Both the position numbers and the translations under genes were made by a program. The notes under the pieces are model-generated. The model was not told the DNA's origin and ran no database searches. It worked only from the letters and a program-made list of their open reading frames with translations. From assembly GCA_037074705.1 (NCBI GenBank), contig CM073591.1, positions 134,857,032 to 134,921,031 of the forward strand: DNA of 64,000 nucleotides, written 5' to 3'. This DNA comes from Zhengitettix transpicula (taxonomy: Eukaryota; Arthropoda; Insecta; Orthoptera; Tetrigidae). Shown here one piece after another: positions 46,291 to 57,990 of the stretch (its first letter is position 1; the number at the start of each line of letters is the position of its first letter).

Positions 46291-47089
46291 TTTATATCGA
46301 CGTATTATATTCTCATTACAGAAAAAATTAACTTAAATTAAAAAAATTCAAATGTCACGGTTACAAACCTAATTATTTCTGTTTTAGGTAAGCTATATAA
46401 TAAGTTATACCTTAACAGCCTTCTGCAAGTAACTAGCAGAAATTTACAGTAAAGGAAAATAAAAATCAAATCAGTTCAAGTCACACAACGTGGAAACTCA
46501 GCCCGTAATTTTTTATCTGAGTTGATGAAAGTGGAATTGTAAATTAAAAAACGTTTTAATATTTCATTGTTCTGTTATCGTTTAAAATGTTAAGAAACTT
46601 GTTTGTTTCTTTGAAATTGTTATCGTGACTTTTTTTAGGTATAATATTACTCGAATTATTCACAAGGATATGGAAAATGGTAATATTCAAGTGTGTATGC
46701 ACTGTATCAAGGGCTGCATTTATTTCCAATTTACGCCTGAATGGAAAATATTATGAAGTTAATCTAAACGTTGAATTCTTGTCTCATACAGCGCTGAAAA
46801 TTCAATATATTAAATAATACATATAATATTGGAATTATGTAACTTTTCTCAGTACGCAAAGGTTAAAAATACATTACGCTATATGCAGCCTTTCACATAC
46901 AATAACGAAAAAAAAATATTTGAAGTTATAGCCATTGGTATGTGGTTAAATTAGATTCTACAAATAATTTGAGCAGTTGCATTGTGTGTGAGAATTCAAC
47001 ATATGTTCCGCACGTTGTACCTGTCCAAGTAGTACAAGATCTGCTTTTAAATAGGTTTTTAATAATGTGCACATTTGTGTTTCCTGTTT

Positions 47090-47480
47090 TCTTCTAACAG
47101 CAACTAACCAAAAGCCACGGGTTCAGCAACCAAATTACGCTCCAGATGGAAGTGTTTTTCTTTTCGTTAACTGCAAACAGAGCCTTCGTGTTTGGGAGAT
47201 ATAAAACCTCCCAGGCAAAATGTTTATGCTGAAATTAGCATCAGCTCGCTGTATAAAATCTTCGTTTTATCTCGCTTTTGAATTCCCCGCAGAGCATTAT
47301 GCAGTGTGGTATTTGCTCTGCGAATCGTGCCAGAAGAGTGCCGGCGTTTACCGCCGAAAGACGACATAAAGATTGCACGAAGTAGGGATGGGGAGAAAAA
47401 GTACACCACCCAACAGACCGTAAAACTATAACCTCGACATTCTACCATCACCTTGGCCTGTCGCGCAATACTAATAAAAC
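47090..47480. promoter_or_regulatory. Candidate conserved noncoding island
   Basis: A balanced-composition, repeat-free block contains GAAATTAGCATCAG, TCTGCGAATCGTGCCAGAAG and GGCGTTTACCGCCGAAAG (partly palindromic). It has homeobox-type sites and no coherent frame or splice sites. It stands out from AT-rich surroundings in a way typical of insect enhancers, but conservation cannot be tested here. Confidence 0.25.
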
Positions 47481-49004
47481 GTTGCTCGGCCCGTTGAAAG
47501 CTTTTATGTGACCATATATTTTAGTATGCATCAAATGAATATTTAAGACCAAGTTTCACTTTAGGTTTGATATGTGAACCCTTATAGCTTTTGCGTTTAA
47601 AAATATATTTATTGCTGTACTATATGGGGATTTACGAGAATTTTGGCGTGAGATATTATCGGGGTGGCCGAGACGACAGTGTATAAAGTATCGGAAATTC
47701 CTAGGATTTTGATGGGAAACAGTGAACGCGTGACGAGTTTTTACTTTTTATGTCTCACTGAGTAACATCTAGTATTGACAAATCGCTTTAAATTTTTGTT
47801 ACTTCTCCAAATATTGCATGTTTGGATGGTTGATGGAAAACTATACTGCCACATACATAATTAAAAATGGAATAATATTTTATTCTACCCAATGCCTCGT
47901 AACTCAAATTTTTATTTCAACTGCACCGAATTCGTCAAATACATTCCTCATATTAAAAAAAATTATAAAATTGTGAATTATTGCTCGAAGAAAATTTTTT
48001 TCAATCCGATGATAATGAATGATACGTTTCAATTTGGGATTTTGCAATGAATTTAATTAATGCTGCTCCGGTGGGAATTGACACTGTTACTGAAAAGGGG
48101 GAAAACCACGCATAACGATTATTACTGTAGTATCCAAAAAAGAACGTACGCTCATAGTAAATGTGTACCATATTTGTTGCAATAAATTAACACCTTTTTT
48201 TAGTCAGATTATTTACGAATTTACATTTTAAGTACAAAAAAATTATACATAATATAAAGGAATGAATAATATGACAGTAATAAAGGAAATAACACTAGTA
48301 CACAATATTTTATTGAATAAGAAAATTTACCACCCATTATCATGCTTAGTCATTCATTAAACTGCAACCATCAAACATCTATAATTAATGAAAAATATAA
48401 ATGAATTGAGAATTTTTAACGATAATTACGATAAAGCGTTGTATTTATATTTCACGAGGAGATTTTTTTTATTTCATAAGAACGTACGTACTGAAAACTT
48501 GATTCATTAAGTTTCTGATAATGTTATATAAAATTGACAAATTATTAGCAAATAATATTGAAAGTAGAGAAGTGAATTTGTACACTGGAAGTACAAATAA
48601 TGACAAACAAATATTTTTCGTCTTATTTGAAAATAAATGTAGTGAATAAATCGAGTTCCTTATTTCACTATTGAAATTTAAGGAAAAATTTATAGAACTC
48701 TTAACATTTATCCCAGAAATTTTAAATGATATAAATAATTGTTTAATAACATCACGATAATCATTAAAATCAACCGTGATTCTTAGGATAATAAGTAAAG
48801 AAATATTTGTGACAACGAATGAGCAATGAGTAATTGACATATACAATTATATAAAGAATATTTAACTGCCACGTGTCGTTCCGTTTGGTTGTTATTTGAC
48901 AGAAGAGTGTTTTGAATTTATTGACACTGACGTTCATTTCACTACTACTCACACCTCTCATTTGTCTTCCTACTCTCATTTCATGACTTCTCTCATCCAT
49001 CCTA
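47481..49004. other. AT-rich intronic stretch
   Basis: Nothing recognised up to the start of the tandem duplication. Confidence 0.4.
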
Positions 49005-49739
49005 CTGTTAATCAGTGTCGAGGAGCGCTTCATTGTTTGAAACGTGCGTATATTAAACTAAATACATCTTTAAAAATCATACACTAGAATAACTAACAAA
49101 CATCCTCAATAATAAAGCAGAAAAGTAAAGACATATATGCTTTAAAAATGTAATTAAGTTCATAGAGAATGTGGAACATGAATTTCCAAAGGTGTTTATC
49201 AAATAAAAAAAATGATGAAATGACAATTTTGGAGCTAAAAATCCTATTTTAATCGGTAATTTTATAATTTGACTGACATTAAAGGTTAATGGACAATTAC
49301 GAACAGCTTTCCGGTTTGGAATATAGGAATAAGTTTCTCAGTGAACTCTCAGAAATAGCGGGAATAAACTTTATTTATAACCACAGAACCAAATAAAAAA
49401 TTCTTAATTTTTATCCACCTTCAACAAAATACTTTAAATATACAGTGTTTCAGCTTATAATTGTCAATTTATTTATTTTTTCTATTTCTATTTACTATTT
49501 ACTTACTTACTCTTAAGCATATTATTTGTAAAAAATTCAATTTATCCTAATTTCAGTATTTTTAGTTAATCGATATATTCACAGTGTTTTGAACTCATGG
49601 AATTTTAACTAAGCATAAGTACTTAAAACTGGAGAGTTTATTCTCATTATATGCGATGAGTGCAGTGCATATTATATAAGAGTATATACACTCGTCGACA
49701 GGAAAAATGAACGTTGCTTTTTGAATGCAATTATCATGT

Positions 49740-49938
49740 TACCCGACCTTTTGTGGTGTAGTGGTCAGCGTGACTGCCTCGCATCATGGAGGTCTCGGGT
49801 TCGAATCCCGGCGGGGGCATGGATGTTTGTGTGCGTGAGAAATACTCTCGTCAAATCAGTCCCCCGACATTGCGAATTGAGTTTCCGTAATGAGTCGCTA
49901 ATAAACTGAGCTGTAAATAAATCAATATAAAAAAAATT
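49740..49938 (+). mobile_element. tRNA-derived SINE (first copy)
   Basis: The head has an exact polymerase III A box TGGTGTAGTGG (49754-49764) and B box GGTTCGAATCC (49798-49808). The body contains ATGTTTGTGTGCGTGAGAAA, CATTGCGAATTGAG and ATGAGTCGCTAATAAACTGA, and the tail CTGTAAATAAATCAATATAA runs into As. It is the same family as 36324-36546, and cleaner than that copy. It is not a working tRNA: the head runs straight into the SINE body and lacks a proper acceptor stem. Confidence 0.9.
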
Positions 49939-50859
49939 ATGTTTCATCGACTAAGATTCGTTATGGCAGAAAATAAACTCTTCCCTTCACATCTTGTCTC
50001 ACTACTTTTTACACCGTTCCTCAATTTGAATATTTATTTTTCTCTATTATCTAACATTAAAGATTGCTAATATAAATAATTCGGCAAGACTAATTTTTAG
50101 CTTTCCTGTAGTCTGTAACGAAGTGACAACTTGCCAGCCGCTATCTGTGCAATAATACAAGTTGACAAATTATTTCCCACGTATACATTTTGCACAAACA
50201 TAGCTGCGGGGTTTGAGCCGTTTCTACGGCAACAGCAACATCATTTTCGCATGTTCGATTCTACGCGGAATTATAATAAATCTGTGTGGGAATATTGACG
50301 GATATTATTAAAGTGGAAATATTTTGGTCGGTTACAATTTTTTATGTAAAAATACGGGACTGGTAGCTTGATGGTCCGTTGACTTTGAAAATTTAAATGT
50401 ACATTGTCAACATCCACAACATTTTCTTATTTGTGTAAAGCCGTGTTACACATTTCTATGTGACATAAGAGGCTTTGCCCATCTTTATAAAAAGGGAAAC
50501 TGGATTCAGTCGAATAATGAAATGAAATATTGTTTAATAGGATATATTTACATATGTAATTGCGTCATAATTTATATTTACATTGAAATAAATAATATTC
50601 ATTTGTTATAAACACATATATTTATTTTCTTCCCTGGCGAAACAGACCTCACATTGGGTTGACTTTCGTTTATTTTTAAAGTCAAGAGTCTGTCTTGCTT
50701 TGTAGGTGACGAACGATAAATTGAGCTTCAAGTTCAAAAATATTAAATTAGACGTAAATGTTATTCTAAATAGGCAGGTCGAGAAAGTTAAATTCGTATT
50801 TCACAGTCTGAATTTGTAGGTAATTTGGAAGTTAGAGTAATAAAATAGACGGAAAAGTC

Positions 50860-51055
50860 TGACACTTATTTGCATCAGCGTCGTATCTGTTGCTACCGTA
50901 AGCATGTTGGAACAAATCCCCAACGGAATTTTAAAATTATTTTACGTTTGTGGTATGTGAAGATAAAACAGACACGGAATCGAACCCGGGACCTCCTTTT
51001 GCTAGTTGGTGATCTTTACGATCAATTAACCGTTATGAGCGAACTTTCTCACACC
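50860..51055 (-). mobile_element. tRNA-derived SINE, second family (first copy)
   Basis: On the minus strand CTAGCAAAAGGAGGTCCCGG then GTTCGATTCC holds a B box and anticodon-arm-like sequence, with a degenerate A box about CATAACGGTTAATTG upstream. A body of about 110 bases follows (CACATACCACAAACG, GGGGATTTGTTCCAACATGC). It differs from the family at 49740. The 3' end is not sharply defined. Confidence 0.6.
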
Positions 51056-53062
51056 ATTGTTGAGATTTTTTCATCGTGATACTTTTAATTCAATATCACA
51101 GCGTCTTTTGCTGTCATTTTTTCCAAAGCATTTTTTAAGTTCTTGAATTAAAACTTTTACTATTTTCGATTTTGAAGGGGTCGTTTTGGGAATTCAATAG
51201 GAATATCAATGTCGTCTAGAATATTTGTCAGAAGCCGAGTCATAGACTGGACGAGTCTATTGACATATCTGTCTGATATGTCACTTTGTCACAACGCCAG
51301 TAATGTACCTACTATTAACAGACCAGTTGTAATCCTCACAACAAGGGACGTATAACTGGAGAGAAGTAGCTAGTCATGTCAAAATATGATGCGCAGTCGT
51401 CTAATGACCTGGGTTAGTAGTGGGAGCTCAGTTTAACACGAAGTTTTAAGGTAACTAGATAATAAAAAAAGATATTCTGAAAACATTGACGCTAAAAAAC
51501 TCATCCGTAAACGTTAAGAGATGATAATTACAGGGTGTGATAAAAAAGTCCTTTCCGCTGTCTGTATATCTTGCTCGTAAGAAAATAATGAATTATAGTA
51601 GCGTTACTTCAGCTTGTCTTAAACGGGGAGTTCCCCCTGACGTCAATATACCCTCCATCATCTCTCTATTTCTACTGTGTATTTAGTACGCCTTGCTATA
51701 CCTCACGACCTATAAATTACGTTAAGGAAGTAATTAACAGTGATCGAATGGAACTATAAATTATAAATCTAACATATTATGATAAAAATATTATAAATAA
51801 TTGCTTACAATTCCTGTTCTACAGTACAGGACATCTATTGTTAAAGATACATGGTTAGCATACCTTTAACAACTTTTGCATGATAACATTTGTATTTGAG
51901 TGGTTCACATTCTCCTATTATGACCACAAGACTGAACAACTTGTGGTGAAAATTTTAATTCACGATACACTATATTACAATATCAGTGACGAGCAGTAAC
52001 TAAACGAAGATTATTTCATTTTTATTGGCAACAGTGAATGTATTGCGTAAGCAAGACAATTTTTATTTCAGGAATGGTTGCTATTAATTACAGTGGGTAG
52101 GTTGACGTCATGCTGTATTAGAATAAGTTAGGAAGCGCAGAAAATTTACTTGGGCCAGTGTAGTTAACCTAACGTATTGCAAAGTAAGCTTGTTTTTGAT
52201 CATAAATATAAATAATAATTATGTGAATAAATGGATAATACTAAATTGTTCATTTGTGTTTTGAACACTTTGTTCCTGAGTATTTTAATTAGCTTTTTGA
52301 TTACGAAACTGGAAACTTATAGGAATGCTGTTAATCAGTGTCGAGGAGCGCTTCATTGTTTGAAACGTGCGTATATTAAACTAAATACATCTTTAAAAAT
52401 CATACACTAGAATAACTAACAAACATCCTCAATAATAAAGCAGAAAAGTAAAGACATATATGCTTTAAAAATGTAATTAAGTTCATAGAGAATGTGGAAC
52501 ATGAATTTCCAAAGGTGTTTATCAAATAAAAAAAATGATGAAATGACAATTTTGGAGCTAAAAATCCTATTTTAATCGGTAATTTTATAATTTGACTGAC
52601 ATTAAAGGTTAATGGACAATTACGAACAGCTTTCCGGTTTGGAATATAGGAATAAGTTTCTCAGTGAACTCTCAGAAATAGCGGGAATAAACTTTATTTA
52701 TAACCACAGAACCAAATAAAAAATTCTTAATTTTTATCCACCTTCAACAAAATACTTTAAATATACAGTGTTTCAGCTTATAATTGTCAATTTATTTATT
52801 TTTTCTATTTCTATTTACTATTTACTTACTTACTCTTAAGCATATTATTTGTAAAAAATTCAATTTATCCTAATTTCAGTATTTTTAGTTAATCGATATA
52901 TTCACAGTGTTTTGAACTCATGGAATTTTAACTAAGCATAAGTACTTAAAACTGGAGAGTTTATTCTCATTATATGCGATGAGTGCAGTGCATATTATAT
53001 AAGAGTATATACACTCGTCGACAGGAAAAATGAACGTTGCTTTTTGAATGCAATTATCATGT

Positions 53063-53261
53063 TACCCGACCTTTTGTGGTGTAGTGGTCAGCGTGACTGC
53101 CTCGCATCATGGAGGTCTCGGGTTCGAATCCCGGCGGGGGCATGGATGTTTGTGTGCGTGAGAAATACTCTCGTCAAATCAGTCCCCCGACATTGCGAAT
53201 TGAGTTTCCGTAATGAGTCGCTAATAAACTGAGCTGTAAATAAATCAATATAAAAAAAATT
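53063..53261 (+). mobile_element. tRNA-derived SINE (second copy)
   Basis: Duplicate of 49740-49938 within the second tandem copy, not an independent insertion. Confidence 0.9.
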
Positions 53262-54182
53262 ATGTTTCATCGACTAAGATTCGTTATGGCAGAAAATAAA
53301 CTCTTCCCTTCACATCTTGTCTCACTACTTTTTACACCGTTCCTCAATTTGAATATTTATTTTTCTCTATTATCTAACATTAAAGATTGCTAATATAAAT
53401 AATTCGGCAAGACTAATTTTTAGCTTTCCTGTAGTCTGTAACGAAGTGACAACTTGCCAGCCGCTATCTGTGCAATAATACAAGTTGACAAATTATTTCC
53501 CACGTATACATTTTGCACAAACATAGCTGCGGGGTTTGAGCCGTTTCTACGGCAACAGCAACATCATTTTCGCATGTTCGATTCTACGCGGAATTATAAT
53601 AAATCTGTGTGGGAATATTGACGGATATTATTAAAGTGGAAATATTTTGGTCGGTTACAATTTTTTATGTAAAAATACGGGACTGGTAGCTTGATGGTCC
53701 GTTGACTTTGAAAATTTAAATGTACATTGTCAACATCCACAACATTTTCTTATTTGTGTAAAGCCGTGTTACACATTTCTATGTGACATAAGAGGCTTTG
53801 CCCATCTTTATAAAAAGGGAAACTGGATTCAGTCGAATAATGAAATGAAATATTGTTTAATAGGATATATTTACATATGTAATTGCGTCATAATTTATAT
53901 TTACATTGAAATAAATAATATTCATTTGTTATAAACACATATATTTATTTTCTTCCCTGGCGAAACAGACCTCACATTGGGTTGACTTTCGTTTATTTTT
54001 AAAGTCAAGAGTCTGTCTTGCTTTGTAGGTGACGAACGATAAATTGAGCTTCAAGTTCAAAAATATTAAATTAGACGTAAATGTTATTCTAAATAGGCAG
54101 GTCGAGAAAGTTAAATTCGTATTTCACAGTCTGAATTTGTAGGTAATTTGGAAGTTAGAGTAATAAAATAGACGGAAAAGTC

Positions 54183-54378
54183 TGACACTTATTTGCATCA
54201 GCGTCGTATCTGTTGCTACCGTAAGCATGTTGGAACAAATCCCCAACGGAATTTTAAAATTATTTTACGTTTGTGGTATGTGAAGATAAAACAGACACGG
54301 AATCGAACCCGGGACCTCCTTTTGCTAGTTGGTGATCTTTACGATCAATTAACCGTTATGAGCGAACTTTCTCACACC
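54183..54378 (-). mobile_element. tRNA-derived SINE, second family (second copy)
   Basis: Duplicate of 50860-51055 within the second tandem copy. Confidence 0.6.
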
Positions 54379-55817
54379 ATTGTTGAGATTTTTTCATCGT
54401 GATACTTTTAATTCAATATCACAGCGTCTTTTGCTGTCATTTTTTCCAAAGCATTTTTTAAGTTCTTGAATTAAAACTTTTACTATTTTCGATTTTGAAG
54501 GGGTCGTTTTGGGAATTCAATAGGAATATCAATGTCGTCTAGAATATTTGTCAGAAGCCGAGTCATAGACTGGACGAGTCTATTGACATATCTGTCTGAT
54601 ATGTCACTTTGTCACAACGCCAGTAATGTACCTACTATTAACAGACCAGTTGTAATCCTCACAACAAGGGACGTATAACTGGAGAGAAGTAGCTAGTCAT
54701 GTCAAAATATGATGCGCAGTCGTCTAATGACCTGGGTTAGTAGTGGGAGCTCAGTTTAACACGAAGTTTTAAGGTAACTAGATAATAAAAAAAGATATTC
54801 TGAAAACATTGACGCTAAAAAACTCATCCGTAAACGTTAAGAGATGATAATTACAGGGTGTGATAAAAAAGTCCTTTCCGCTGTCTGTATATCTTGCTCG
54901 TAAGAAAATAATGAATTATAGTAGCGTTACTTCAGCTTGTCTTAAACGGGGAGTTCCCCCTGACGTCAATATACCCTCCATCATCTCTCTATTTCTACTG
55001 TGTATTTAGTACGCCTTGCTATACCTCACGACCTATAAATTACGTTAAGGAAGTAATTAACAGTGATCGAATGGAACTATAAATTATAAATCTAACATAT
55101 TATGATAAAAATATTATAAATAATTGCTTACAATTCCTGTTCTACAGTACAGGACATCTATTGTTAAAGATACATGGTTAGCATACCTTTAACAACTTTT
55201 GCATGATAACATTTGTATTTGAGTGGTTCACATTCTCCTATTATGACCACAAGACTGAACAACTTGTGGTGAAAATTTTAATTCACGATACACTATATTA
55301 CAATATCAGTGACGAGCAGTAACTAAACGAAGATTATTTCATTTTTATTGGCAACAGTGAATGTATTGCGTAAGCAAGACAATTTTTATTTCAGGAATGG
55401 TTGCTATTAATTACAGTGGGTAGGTTGACGTCATGCTGTATTAGAATAAGTTAGGAAGCGCAGAAAATTTACTTGGGCCAGTGTAGTTAACCTAACGTAT
55501 TGCAAAGTAAGCTTGTTTTTGATCATAAATATAAATAATAATTATGTGAATAAATGGATAATACTAAATTGTTCATTTGTGTTTTGAACACTTTGTTCCT
55601 GAGTATTTTAATTAGCTTTTTGATTACGAAACTGGAAACTTATAGGAATGCTGGCCGACGACAAAGTTTAGTGTACAGACCTTTACATTGCCAACATCAA
55701 CATCATTTTCTTATTTGGGTAAATACGCGTTATATATTTTTGGTAAGTGAATGTTTCGAAATTTTACTTTTTTCCAACTATTGATTGTTTTGAGTTGAAG
55801 GAGTCGTGGTAACTTAC

Positions 55818-55956
55818 CGAGGGGTGTTCGCCCTTGACATTCTGGAGCGCCTTGTTCTGCGGCGCCGGAGGTGTCTTGGCTTCTTGCTGCTGGCTTCCGG
55901 CTGCGGCCGTGGGGCCACTTCCGGTAGTCTTGGCAGCAGGACCTGTTCCCGCAGTC
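55818..55956 (-). CDS. Syt7: Probable synaptotagmin-7 linker exon
   Basis: The 139-base exon has textbook edges on the minus strand: acceptor TTCTATTTGTGTTTCAG and donor GTAAGTTACC. After one leading base it reads TAGTGPAAKTTGSGP, then TAAAGSQQQEAKTPPAP, QNKALQNVKGEHPS. This is an Ala/Gly/Gln/Pro-rich, disordered segment such as lies between the membrane helix and C2A in synaptotagmin-7. It ends in phase 0, exactly matching the phase-0 start of the C2A exon at 21617, so the join would read ...KGEHPS-MAFLQN. GC content is far above its surroundings. Assignment to Syt7 rests on strand, order, phase and character, not on a decisive domain. A different gene nested here is the alternative. Confidence 0.72.
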
Positions 55957-56390
55957 CTGAAACACAAATAGAACATTACCAAGCTGTCGTATTTATCGCT
56001 AAACTGTATACAAGTTCGATGAAATATATTAGGTTCTGTGGTATATGAACATGTAAAGGATGATGAGAATTTGAGGAGGGAGAGAAGAGGCACACAATTA
56101 GACCCTATAAATCATACTCTATCACGGGATACACTAGTTCAGGACCAGTCGATGAGTCGGACAAGGTGACTCGATAAGTGGAACTATTTCGGAAACAAAC
56201 TTGTAAATGAGAAAAATAAGGACTTTGTCTGTACGGTTCATAAAAACATTTACTCTGTTCATTGGAAGTGTAAAGTGTTATGACATTGAAAATTGGGAAA
56301 ATTGCTCCAGGAGTATTGAATTATTCAAGTAGAAAAAGCGTCAAATACATTGTAATACAAATTATAAATCCAGTTAGATACCGTTTTTTA
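55957..56390 (-). other. Syt7: Upstream Syt7 intron segment
   Basis: Sequence preceding the linker exon in gene orientation. No further exon was recognised from here to the window end, so the transmembrane-encoding exons probably lie beyond 64000. Confidence 0.4.
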
Positions 56391-56394
56391 AATG

Positions 56395-56690
56395 TTTGCA
56401 ATTATTAACTCTACCCATCGTGTTTATTTACAAAATTTTAGAATTCGCAAAGCGGAACACGAATCTGTTTCAAACGAATGGCGAGCCTCACGACTAAAAA
56501 TCGCTCAGCATCGCCGTGGACTCTGCCAGAGATGTATTCATCATTCAGGAGTAGTTTTATACAAGAGTCTTCCTCCAGATGTAAAGAACAATAGTAACTA
56601 CAAAAGTTTTGGGATTCAGTGTTAAAATATTATACTGAAAGGCGCTTTTTGCTCAGTACTGGAGTTTATTGATCGTCGTCCTATTAATTA
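56395..56690 (+). pseudogene. LINE C-terminal fragment
   Basis: In one frame, then shifted by one base, it reads RCIHHSGVVLYKSLPPDVKN, NSNYKSFWDSVLKYYTERRF. This corresponds to the terminal block of many non-LTR retrotransposon polyproteins (hydrophobic-N-LP--vK----FK--LK-YL). The rest of the element is missing upstream. The following 300 T- and G-rich bases may be its 3' untranslated part. Confidence 0.55.
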
Positions 56691-57072
56691 ATTATTTTTT
56701 GTTGAAATTGCAAGAGTGTTGAATGTGTTGCTTTTTACACTACTTATTTCTTAACTTAATTACTCTATGTTCATCTTTTATGCTCTTTTCTTTTTTTGGT
56801 TCATGTACAGTCTGGAGTTTGCAGATTCCTCGTGGTTCAGATCGGTGAAGTGACTTGTCCGTCTTTTTTGTTTGTGTTTGTGCGTGTGTCAATTTTTTTG
56901 GTTTATTTTCGTGTTACGTGTAATTCCATATTTTATGATAGTTAATTGCTTAATATTTAAATTTTTACCTAGTGTGTATGTAATTTGTTTGGATACTCTA
57001 AATACTATATATTACCCTTAGTAAGATTAAAGATTTTTTAATGTTATTATTACTATATAGTACTTTTAGATA

Positions 57073-57074
<2 letters not shown>
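56691..57074 (+). other. Possible LINE 3' untranslated region
   Basis: T-rich sequence with GTTTGTGTTTGTGCGTGTGTC and no open frame. Continuity with the coding remnant at 56395-56690 is inferred from position. Confidence 0.3.

Positions 57075-57106
<32 letters not shown>
57075..57106. repeat. (AT)n microsatellite
   Basis: Sixteen AT units without interruption, followed by GTAT. Confidence 0.95.
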
Positions 57107-57110
<4 letters not shown>

Positions 57111-57810
57111 TCTGACTAATGAGAAAAATAATAAATAAATAAACAATAGCCAATTTTAAGACCGTAAAAAAAGATAATTTATTCAATTAACAATGATTTA
57201 TCGCACAATTTGTGACCTCATCAGGTTTCAAAACTACAAAAAGAACAAAACAATTACAATGATTAGAATAACGTTTTCAAGAAACAATATAGCAGATAAC
57301 GAAAAATATAAATTGTGCTACACTTACAAAATTTTGATGGACAATGCTGACTGCCGTTGCCGAAATGTACAATTTAAAACGAGAACGACCAGTAAAAATT
57401 AATATACATTGTAGGGTGCGCTTAACAATGGAAACATTTTATAACTTGAAATTATTACAATATATAAATTAAACATTACAAAAGAAAACTGTCTGAAATT
57501 TTATTCAAATTGTTTGTATAATTTTTTATGTTAATAGCTGTTTAATAGGATCTTATATGTAGCATTTCACTCAGTAATCTCGAAAAGTAATTCGTTTCCT
57601 CGTCCGTTTGTGATTATTTAAATAAAAATGTTTAGACAAAACAGTATGATATTGAATACGACTGTTTATATTATTTTAATATAATTTTTAATAAGTGCTT
57701 GGTTCGGTCTATATATGTGGCTTAATAATACAGACAATTAATTTTATAAATAACATTATGCTTATCTAAATTTTCGATTTTGTCCTTAATAATATTGGCT
57801 ATTGTTCATT
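57107..57810. other. AT-rich intronic stretch
   Basis: No gene. On the minus strand CCTGATGAGGTC at about 57229-57218 resembles the first box of a hammerhead, but no GAAAC box follows. Confidence 0.35.
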
Positions 57811-57819
57811 GATTTATTT

Positions 57820-57990
57820 TTAGCTATGTTGGACAGGGAGATTTGTGTTTCCAATTTTTAGTTTTGCGCATGTTAACTAACAATTGTTATAAATTGTAGC
57901 TCCTAATATTTATATTGTAATTATGTAATGACTATCCTATTTACTCATTCGATGACTAATGGAATAAATAAATAAAATCAAATGAAATCA
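57820..57990 (+). mobile_element. LINE 3' tail
   Basis: ATGTTGGACAGGGAGATTTG, then TATCCTATTTACTCATTCGA, TGACTAATGGAATAAATAAA and AAATCAAATGAAATCAAAAC. It matches the tails at 4540-4630 and 23215-23347 and ends in variable A-rich short repeats. It may be part of the same insertion as 56395-56690 or an independent one. Confidence 0.6.

Larger units (their letters stand above)
49005..52327. repeat. Tandem duplication, copy 1 (3,323 bp)
   Basis: Matches 52328-55650 base for base in every block I compared, at a constant offset of 3,323. Each boundary carries the trinucleotide CTG (49005-49007, 52328-52330, 55651-55653), consistent with a microhomology junction. It contains a plus-strand SINE, a minus-strand SINE and otherwise AT-rich intron. 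Confidence 0.95.
52328..55650. repeat. Tandem duplication, copy 2 (3,323 bp)
   Basis: Direct head-to-tail copy of 49005-52327. No substitution or gap was seen by eye. It ends 167 bases before the lower edge of the Syt7 linker exon and so does not include it. Identity this high means either a very young event or an assembly duplication. Confidence 0.95.
21618..55817 (-). other. Syt7: Large Syt7 intron, 34.2 kb
   Basis: This is the interval between the two supported Syt7 exons. The upstream exon ends with a consensus donor, GTAAGT, in phase 0, and the downstream exon has a phase-0 acceptor, so direct joining keeps frame. The intron holds a hAT, two Tc1/mariner-type elements, a Helitron-like end, SINEs, a MITE and a recent tandem duplication. 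Additional alternatively spliced linker exons, which vary among Syt7 isoforms, may hide inside. Confidence 0.65.

Noticed and set aside
49740..49812. A tRNA gene with A and B boxes
   Set aside because: It lacks a proper acceptor stem, continues into a shared 120-base body ending in an A-rich tail, and a diverged copy exists at 36.3 kb. It is a SINE head.
51531..51560. A transposon end, ACAGGGTGTGATAAAAAAGT
   Set aside because: It resembles CAGGGTGT-type termini, but no inverted partner was found nearby.
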